From NCBI GenBank assembly GCA_030153205.1, contig JASLHV010000463.1, forward strand, positions 1 through 10,345: a stretch of 10,345 bases of DNA, given 5' to 3'. This DNA comes from Roseiarcus sp. (GTDB lineage: Bacteria > Pseudomonadota > Alphaproteobacteria > Rhizobiales > Beijerinckiaceae). Below the pieces are notes generated by a model that saw nothing but the letters and a program-made list of their open reading frames with translations, made no database searches and was not told the DNA's origin. The translations under genes and the position numbers were made by a program. This document shows positions 5,977 through 10,345 of this stretch, in pieces (within the stretch, counting starts at the first letter, position 1; each line of letters begins with the position of its first letter).

Positions 5977-6011
5977 CCGGGCGTCGGGGGACAAGCGCCC
6001 GGTTGCTTTTT
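5977..6011 (+). terminator. Probable bidirectional terminator between the convergent genes
   Basis: CCGGGCG (5977-5983) and CGCCCGG (5996-6002) form a 7-bp perfect stem with a 12-base loop. On the plus strand TTGCTTTTT follows at once (6003-6011), as in a rho-independent terminator for the binding-protein transcript; its last base is the last base of the recA stop codon. On the minus strand the stem is followed, 11 bases later, by TTTTT (complement of 5961-5965), so it may also end the recA message, less efficiently. Confidence 0.6.
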
Positions 6012-7093
6012 CAAGCGTCGGCGGCGTCGTCGAGTTCTTGCGGATCGGCATTGTCGAGAATGCGCTCGGCGATCAGGCCGGAATTCTCGCGGATCGCCCG
6101 TTCGATCTTGGCGGAAATATCAGGATTGGATTTCAAAAAGGCCTTGGCGTTTTCGCGACCCTGGCCGAGCCGTTGACTATCGTAGGAGAACCACGCGCCC
6201 GATTTTTCGACCACGCCGGCCTTGACGCCGAGATCGATCAATTCGCCGCTCTTCGAGACGCCCTCGCCATACATGATGTCGAATTCGACCTGTTTGAACG
6301 GCGGCGCCACCTTGTTCTTGACGACTTTCACGCGGGTCTGGTTGCCGACGACCTCTTCGCGATCCTTGATCGCGCCGATGCGGCGGATATCGAGACGGAC
6401 CGAAGCATAGAATTTGAGGGCGTTGCCGCCGGTCGTGGTCTCCGGCGAGCCATACATCACGCCGATCTTCATGCGGATCTGGTTGATGAAGATCACCATC
6501 GTATTGGAGCGCGAGATCGAGGCCGTGAGTTTGCGCAAAGCCTGACTCATCAGGCGGGCCTGCAAGCCGGGCTGCGATTCGCCCATCTCGCCTTCGATTT
6601 CGGCGCGCGGCGTCAAAGCGGCGACCGAATCGATGACCAGCACATCGACCGCGCCGGAGCGCACCAGCGTATCGGTGATTTCGAGCGCCTGCTCGCCGGT
6701 GTCGGGTTGCGACACAAGGAGGTCTTCCAGATTCACGCCGAGTTTGCGAGCGTAAACCGTATCCAGCGCATGCTCGGCGTCGACAAAGGCGCAGACGCCG
6801 CCTTTCTTTTGCGCTTCCGCGATCACATGCAGCGTCAGTGTTGTTTTTCCTGACGATTCCGGTCCATAGATTTCAATCACCCGGCCGCGCGGCAATCCGC
6901 CGACGCCAAGAGCGATATCGAGACCTAGCGACCCTGAGGGAATCGTCTCGATCTCCTCGGCCTGCTGGTTTTTGCCCAGCCGCATGATCGAGCCTTTGCC
7001 GAAGGCCCGCTCGATTTGCGACAGCGCGGCGTCCAGCGCCTTGGTCTTGTCCACGGAGGTTCCTTCCACGAGGCGGAGATTAGCTTGCGTCAC
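6011..7093 (-). CDS. recA: RecA recombinase
   Basis: This is the full-length (360 aa) strand-exchange ATPase that forms filaments on single-stranded DNA, drives homologous recombination, and triggers LexA self-cleavage in the SOS response. Walker A GPESSGKT is at 77-84, the catalytic glutamate E107 lies in FVDAEHALD, Walker B VDVLVIDS is at 149-156, loop L1 reads [10 protein letters not shown] (167-176), and the family signature ALKFYASVR is at 225-233. The start is GTG at 7093: it gives the N-terminus [10 protein letters not shown] expected for alphaproteobacteria, and AGAAGGA lies 9 bases upstream. The acidic C-terminal tail ([11 protein letters not shown]) is normal for regulation of filament loading. 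The SOS box sits 97 bases upstream. It stands as a single-gene unit, without alaS behind it, which follows recA in many relatives. Nothing looks damaged. Confidence 0.99.
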   Translation of the reverse strand: MTQANLRLVEGTSVDKTKALDAALSQIERAFGKGSIMRLGKNQQAEEIETIPSGSLGLDIALGVGGLPRGRVIEIYGPESSGKTTLTLHVIAEAQKKGGVCAFVDAEHALDTVYARKLGVNLEDLLVSQPDTGEQALEITDTLVRSGAVDVLVIDSVAALTPRAEIEGEMGESQPGLQARLMSQALRKLTASISRSNTMVIFINQIRMKIGVMYGSPETTTGGNALKFYASVRLDIRRIGAIKDREEVVGNQTRVKVVKNKVAPPFKQVEFDIMYGEGVSKSGELIDLGVKAGVVEKSGAWFSYDSQRLGQGRENAKAFLKSNPDISAKIERAIRENSGLIAERILDNADPQELDDAADA

Positions 7094-7102
7094 GGCGCGT
7101 CA

Positions 7103-7109
7103 TCCTTCT
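7103..7109 (-). promoter_or_regulatory. Ribosome binding site of recA
   Basis: AGAAGGA on the minus strand, 9 bases before the GTG start. The ATG that overlaps it is out of frame with RecA, which supports GTG as the true start. Confidence 0.65.
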
Positions 7110-7190
7110 GGCACGGTCGGCGGCGAGGCCGCAACAGCGGCGTCGGATTGGAGTATGTGCATGGTTTGTTCTCGCTCGCAAGCGAAATCT

Positions 7191-7205
7191 GTTCTCTCTA
7201 TGTTC
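7191..7205 (-). promoter_or_regulatory. LexA (SOS) box of the alphaproteobacterial type
   Basis: GTTC TCTCTAT GTTC on the plus strand, i.e. GAAC-N7-GAAC on the recA strand, is the direct-repeat operator bound by alphaproteobacterial LexA. It is 97 bases upstream of the recA start and overlaps TTGAAC, a possible recA -35 element. LexA bound here would repress recA until DNA damage. It is 153 bases from the diverging MFS gene. Confidence 0.88.
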
Positions 7206-7348
7206 AAATTTTGAGCGGCCCGGCAGAACGATTATGGCGGCGCCCAATCCGGTGATTCGGGCGTTCACCAAGTCGTGCGCGCGTCCATGTCTCGACGCCG
7301 GTCTTTCCGCATCGCGGCCATTGCGACCGGCGCAGGTCGGCGCCACAA

Positions 7349-7356
7349 GGGGAGGG
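7349..7356 (+). promoter_or_regulatory. Ribosome binding site that fixes the MFS start
   Basis: GGGGAGGG lies just before the ATG at 7359 (GGAG core 4 bases away). It argues against the in-frame upstream ATG at 7275, which would add 28 arginine-rich residues. Confidence 0.7.
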
Positions 7357-7358
7357 CC

Positions 7359-8786
7359 ATGCCGTCGATGCGACCCGCCTTGCTGACGCCCCTGATCATC
7401 GCCACCGCGCTGTTCATGGAGAATCTCGACGGCACGGTGATCTCGACCTCGCTGCCCGCCATCGCCAAGGATTTCTCGCTCGATCCGATCGTTCTGAAGC
7501 TGGCCCTGACCTCCTACATGCTGACCTTGGCGGTCTTCATTCCAGCGAGCGGCTGGGTCGCGGATCGGTTCGGCGCGCGGACGGTTTTCTGCGCTGCGAT
7601 CATCGTCTTCACGCTGGGCTCAATCCTTTGCGGCTCGTCCACGTCCCTCCGTACGCTCATCGCGGCGCGCGTCTTCCAGGGCGTTGGCGGCGCGATGATG
7701 GTGCCGGTCGGTCGTCTGGTGCTGCTGCGCAGCGTGCCGAAAAAAGAACTCGTCAGCGCGCTCGCTTATCTGACCATTCCCGCTCTGATCGGGCCGGTGC
7801 TGGGGCCGCCGGTCGGCGGCTTCATCACCACCTATTTTCACTGGCGCTGGATTTTCTGGATCAACGTGCCGATCGGCATTATCGGCGTCGCCTTGTCTCT
7901 GGCTTTCATCGAGAATTTGCGCGAGGAGCAAGTCGGTCCTTTCGACTTCACCGGCTTCTTTCTATCAGGCTTCGGCCTTTCGGCGCTGATGTTCGGCCTC
8001 ACCGTGCTCGGTCGCGATTTCACGTCGCTGCCGACGGAATTTGCGATGCTGGCGATCGGCGTCGCCGCGCTCGCGCTCTATGCGCGCCATGCGAGGGGCG
8101 AGCCTAACGCAATCCTCGATTTGAGCCTTTTGAAGACGCCGACCTTCTTCGCCAGCGTCGTCGGCGGTTTTATTTTTCGAATCGGCATCGGCGCGATACC
8201 TTTCCTACTGCCTTTGATGCTGCAGATCGGTTTCGGCCTTTCGCCCTTCGCTTCCGGTTCGCTGACCTTTGCCGCGGCGGCCGGCGCGATGCTGATGAAA
8301 TTCACCGCGACCGCGATCATTCGCCGTTTCGGTTTCCGCCGCATCCTGATCGTCAACGCCATCATCAGCGCGCTATTCCTTGCTTCCTATGGGCTCTTCA
8401 CGCAAGCGACGCCGCAATGGCTGATCCTCATGGCGCTGTTGATCGGCGGCTTCTTCCGCTCGCTGGAATTTACAGCGCTGAACGCCATCGGCTTTGCCGA
8501 CATCGAACAGCCCAAGATGAGCAGAGCGACGAGTTTCTCCAGCGTTGCTCAGCAAATGTCGCAGACGACCGGCGTCGCGGTCGGCGCCGCGGCGATCGAG
8601 ACGATCCAGTTCTTCTATGGCGACCCGGCGCTAGCGACGCGCGATTTCGCTTCGGCGTTCTTTGTCGTGGCGCTCGTCTCCGTGTGCTCGGTCGCAATTT
8701 TCGCACAGCTTGCGCCGAACGCCGGCGCCGAAGTCTCCGGGCGAAGAGCGCGAAGAACCGAAAGCGCGCCGGCCGCAGCGGAGTAG
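7359..8786 (+). CDS. MFS drug:H+ antiporter of the DHA2 (14-helix, EmrB/QacA) type
   Basis: This 475-residue inner-membrane protein uses the proton gradient to export small molecules, typically drugs, dyes or other toxic compounds. Family marks are motif D1 MENLDGTVISTSLP (20-33) with the membrane-embedded Asp D24, motif A GWVADRFGART (65-75) in the first cytoplasmic loop, motif B around RVFQGVGGA (104-112), and the antiporter motif C GPVLGPPVGG (145-154), followed by RWIFWINVPIG. The length and hydrophobic pattern fit 14 helices. The hydrophilic tail (SGRRARRTESAPAAAE) is cytosolic. No EmrA-like membrane fusion gene or TetR-type regulator adjoins, so it may work alone. It shares its upstream region with recA and the SOS box. 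The substrate is unknown. Confidence 0.95.
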   Translation: MPSMRPALLTPLIIATALFMENLDGTVISTSLPAIAKDFSLDPIVLKLALTSYMLTLAVFIPASGWVADRFGARTVFCAAIIVFTLGSILCGSSTSLRTLIAARVFQGVGGAMMVPVGRLVLLRSVPKKELVSALAYLTIPALIGPVLGPPVGGFITTYFHWRWIFWINVPIGIIGVALSLAFIENLREEQVGPFDFTGFFLSGFGLSALMFGLTVLGRDFTSLPTEFAMLAIGVAALALYARHARGEPNAILDLSLLKTPTFFASVVGGFIFRIGIGAIPFLLPLMLQIGFGLSPFASGSLTFAAAAGAMLMKFTATAIIRRFGFRRILIVNAIISALFLASYGLFTQATPQWLILMALLIGGFFRSLEFTALNAIGFADIEQPKMSRATSFSSVAQQMSQTTGVAVGAAAIETIQFFYGDPALATRDFASAFFVVALVSVCSVAIFAQLAPNAGAEVSGRRARRTESAPAAAE

Positions 8787-8797
8787 GGCGCGTACCT

Positions 8798-8867
8798 CCT
8801 TCTCTCCTTGCGAGAGAAGGGCGCCCTATCCTCCCCGTAAAGCGAAGCGAAGCGGAACAGGGGAGGA
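8798..8867. repeat. Two inverted repeats between convergent genes (REP-like intergenic element or bidirectional terminator)
   Basis: CCTTCTCTC (8798-8806) and GAGAGAAGG (8812-8820) form a 9-bp perfect stem with a 5-base loop. Next to it TCCTCCCC (8829-8836) pairs with GGGGAGGA (8860-8867), enclosing three AAGCG units. No T-runs follow. The gap between the MFS and rlmE stops is only 89 bases and is almost fully taken up by these repeats. Stems of the CTTCTC...GAGAAG kind recur in intergenic DNA of Hyphomicrobiales, so this may be a dispersed palindromic repeat that also stops transcription both ways. Confidence 0.55.
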
Positions 8868-8875
8868 GTACGTTC

Positions 8876-9586
8876 CTACGCGCGACCCCGGAACCCCGTC
8901 GCCAGCACATAAAGCTCCGCGCTGTCGGCGCGGCTCGCTTTCGGCTTCACATGGCGCACTGTCGCAAAGTCGCGCTTGAGGCCGGCGAGCAGCGCGCCTT
9001 CCGTGCCGCCTTGCAAAACCTTGGCGAGGAAAAAGCCCCCGGGCGCCAGAACTTCGCGGGCGAAATCGGCGGCGAGTTCGGCGAGGCCGACGATGCGCAA
9101 GTGATCGGTCTTGCGATGGCCAGTGGCGTTGGCCGCCATGTCGGAGAGCACGCCGTCGGCTTTTCCGCCAAGCGTCTCTTTCAGATACTCCGGCGCCGCG
9201 GCGTCATGGAAATCCATCACCTTGAACTCGGCGCCGGGGATCGGCTCGATGTCGAGAAGATCGATGCCGACGACTCTGCCCTTGCCCTGGGCCGCGCCGA
9301 TGCGTTCGGCGGCAATGAGCGACCAGCCGCCCGGCGCGGCGCCGAGATCGACGATTTTCTGACCGGGTTTGAAAAGACTGTATCTCTCGTCGATCTCGAT
9401 CAGCTTATAGGCTGCGCGGGAGCGATAGCCCTGACGGCGCGCTTCGGCGACAAAAGGATCGTTGAGTTGACGCTCCAGCCAGAGCGTCGAAGAGAGGCTG
9501 CGCTTGTCGGAGGTACGAACCCGCGTTTTCAGCGAACGCCCGCCCTCGCGGCCCGATCGTCCACCGCCGCCGTGTCCGCTCGCCAT
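8876..9586 (-). CDS. rlmE: 23S rRNA (uridine-2552-2'-O)-methyltransferase
   Basis: RlmE (FtsJ/RrmJ) methylates the 2'-OH of U2552 in the A-loop of 23S rRNA on the 50S particle, a late step of ribosome assembly. The 236-residue protein shows the SAM-binding motif IVDLGAAPGGW (78-88), the acidic D109 of the second strand, and the K-D-K-E catalytic set: K61 (AAYKLIEID), D149 (VLSDMAANATGH), K189 (FFLAKVLQGG) and E224 (DSAELYVLA). The start at ATG 9586 gives a basic, glycine-rich lead (MASGHGGGGRSGREGG) seen in alphaproteobacterial members; the open frame further upstream overlaps the phosphatase gene and has no homology. It begins 2 bases after the ppx/gppA stop, so the two are one transcription unit, an order known in Hyphomicrobiales. 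The upstream ribosome site is weak (AGG), which suggests coupling. Confidence 0.97.
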   Translation of the reverse strand: MASGHGGGGRSGREGGRSLKTRVRTSDKRSLSSTLWLERQLNDPFVAEARRQGYRSRAAYKLIEIDERYSLFKPGQKIVDLGAAPGGWSLIAAERIGAAQGKGRVVGIDLLDIEPIPGAEFKVMDFHDAAAPEYLKETLGGKADGVLSDMAANATGHRKTDHLRIVGLAELAADFAREVLAPGGFFLAKVLQGGTEGALLAGLKRDFATVRHVKPKASRADSAELYVLATGFRGRA

Positions 9587-9588
9587 GC

Positions 9589-10345
9589 TCAATCGCCTGC
9601 GCGACGCCAGACGCGATCGGCGCTCATCAGTTGCGTCAGAATGCCCTCGCGCAATCCACGATCGGCGATGCGTAGCCGTTCGGCTGGAAAGCGTCGCCGG
9701 ATCGCCTCCAGGATCGCGCAGCCGGCGAGCACGAGATCGGCGCGATCGCGGCCGATGCAGGGATTGGCCGCGCGATCGGCATAGGGCATGGCGCGAAGAC
9801 GTTGGATCGTTTCGTCGATCGCCTCTTTGTTCATCCAAAGACCGTCGACATAGCGACGGTCGTACCGCGGCAATCCAAGATAGACGCCGGCGATCGTCGT
9901 CACTGTTCCCGACGTCCCGAGCAGATGGAAGCGTTCGCAGCGCGTTTCCGCGCGCACGCGCTCTTCAAAAGGGGCCAGTTCTTCATTGACGAATTCAACC
10001 ATGGCGTTGAAAGCCGCTTCGTCGACGTGGACCCCGCCGAATCGTTCGGCGAGCGTGACCACGCCAAGGCGCAACGATTCCCATGCGCGAATGCGCCCCG
10101 CGCCATTCTCGCCGTGCCTTGTCTCCGGCATCTCTTGTCCCGACAGCCAGACGACTTCCGTCGAGCCCCCGCCGATATCGAACAGCGCGATGGATTTAGC
10201 CTCGCGATCGACAAGCGCGCCGCAGCCCACCGCGGCGAGTTGCGCCTCCGTCTCGCGATCGACGATTTCGAGTTCGATGCCGAGCCTCTCACGCACGTCG
10301 TTGAGAAATTCAGCGCCATTGGCGGCCGATCGGCAGGCCTCCGTT
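9589..10345 (-). CDS. Ppx/GppA-family exopolyphosphatase/guanosine pentaphosphatase, N-terminus cut by window edge
   Basis: This protein hydrolyses inorganic polyphosphate or pppGpp, linking phosphate storage and the stringent response. 251 residues are visible, and the frame stays open to the right edge (TEACRSAANGAEFLNDVRER precedes the first in-window GTG, which is not the true start). Landmarks are the ASKHA phosphate-binding motif ALFDIGGGSTEVVWLSG, then LLGTSGTVTTIAGVYLGLPRYDR and the closing block LVLAGCAILEAIRRRFPAERLRIADRGLREGIL, which marks the end of the two-domain short form. About 100 N-terminal residues, with the first phosphate loop, lie outside. No HD domain follows, unlike E. 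coli Ppx/GppA. Ppx and GppA activities cannot be separated from the sequence. It leads into rlmE with a 2-base gap. Confidence 0.94.
   Translation of the reverse strand, partial: TEACRSAANGAEFLNDVRERLGIELEIVDRETEAQLAAVGCGALVDREAKSIALFDIGGGSTEVVWLSGQEMPETRHGENGAGRIRAWESLRLGVVTLAERFGGVHVDEAAFNAMVEFVNEELAPFEERVRAETRCERFHLLGTSGTVTTIAGVYLGLPRYDRRYVDGLWMNKEAIDETIQRLRAMPYADRAANPCIGRDRADLVLAGCAILEAIRRRFPAERLRIADRGLREGILTQLMSADRVWRRAGD

Noticed and set aside
5909..6853. Plus-strand open frame of 314 codons
   Set aside because: Antisense to recA, which is certain.
7206..7240. Promoter for the MFS gene (TTGAGC with TTATGG)
   Set aside because: The spacer is only 15 bases and the -10 is poor; not strong enough to report as a feature.
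8417..9784. Plus-strand open frame of 455 codons
   Set aside because: It runs through the end of the MFS gene, the hairpin gap and antisense to rlmE, with no recognisable domain.

Overview
The window looks like a chromosomal segment of a GC-rich alphaproteobacterium, probably of the order Hyphomicrobiales (Rhizobiales). This rests on three things: a RecA of alphaproteobacterial type that starts [10 protein letters not shown], a direct-repeat SOS box (GTTC-N7-GTTC) upstream of recA, and a ppx/gppA-type gene followed directly by rlmE. The genus cannot be fixed from the sequence alone.

Left block (1-4243, all on the minus strand). In transcription order (right to left) it reads: a RuBisCO-like protein (RLP, form IV, not a carboxylase), a small cupin whose start overlaps the RLP stop by 8 bases, a short-chain dehydrogenase/reductase (SDR), a 262-bp gap, a BMP-family periplasmic binding protein, and the start of its ABC-transporter ATPase, which runs off the left edge. 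RLP plus cupin matches the core of the methylthioadenosine (MTA)-isoprenoid shunt known from Rhodospirillum rubrum. There an RLP isomerises 5-methylthioribulose-1-phosphate and a cupin then releases methanethiol to give 1-deoxyxylulose-5-phosphate. BMP importers often carry nucleosides, so the block may take up and salvage MTA or a related 5'-modified nucleoside. The dehydrogenase has no place in the known shunt and could mark a variant pathway.

Middle (4244-6010). A 265-bp divergent region with an AT-rich promoter island separates the RLP operon from an orphan LivK-type amino-acid/amide binding protein on the plus strand. No permease or ATPase genes accompany it. It converges on recA across a 293-bp gap that holds an 18-bp perfect palindrome and a hairpin with a T-run, probably a shared terminator.

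Right (6011-10345). recA (minus, GTG start) and a 14-helix-type (DHA2) MFS exporter (plus) diverge from a 265-bp region with the SOS box. The MFS gene converges on rlmE across a short gap packed with two inverted repeats. rlmE lies 2 bases after a ppx/gppA-family gene that enters from the right edge.

The most interesting part is the RLP-cupin-SDR-BMP importer block, together with its leader hairpins. No CRISPR array, insertion sequence, tRNA or rRNA was seen.
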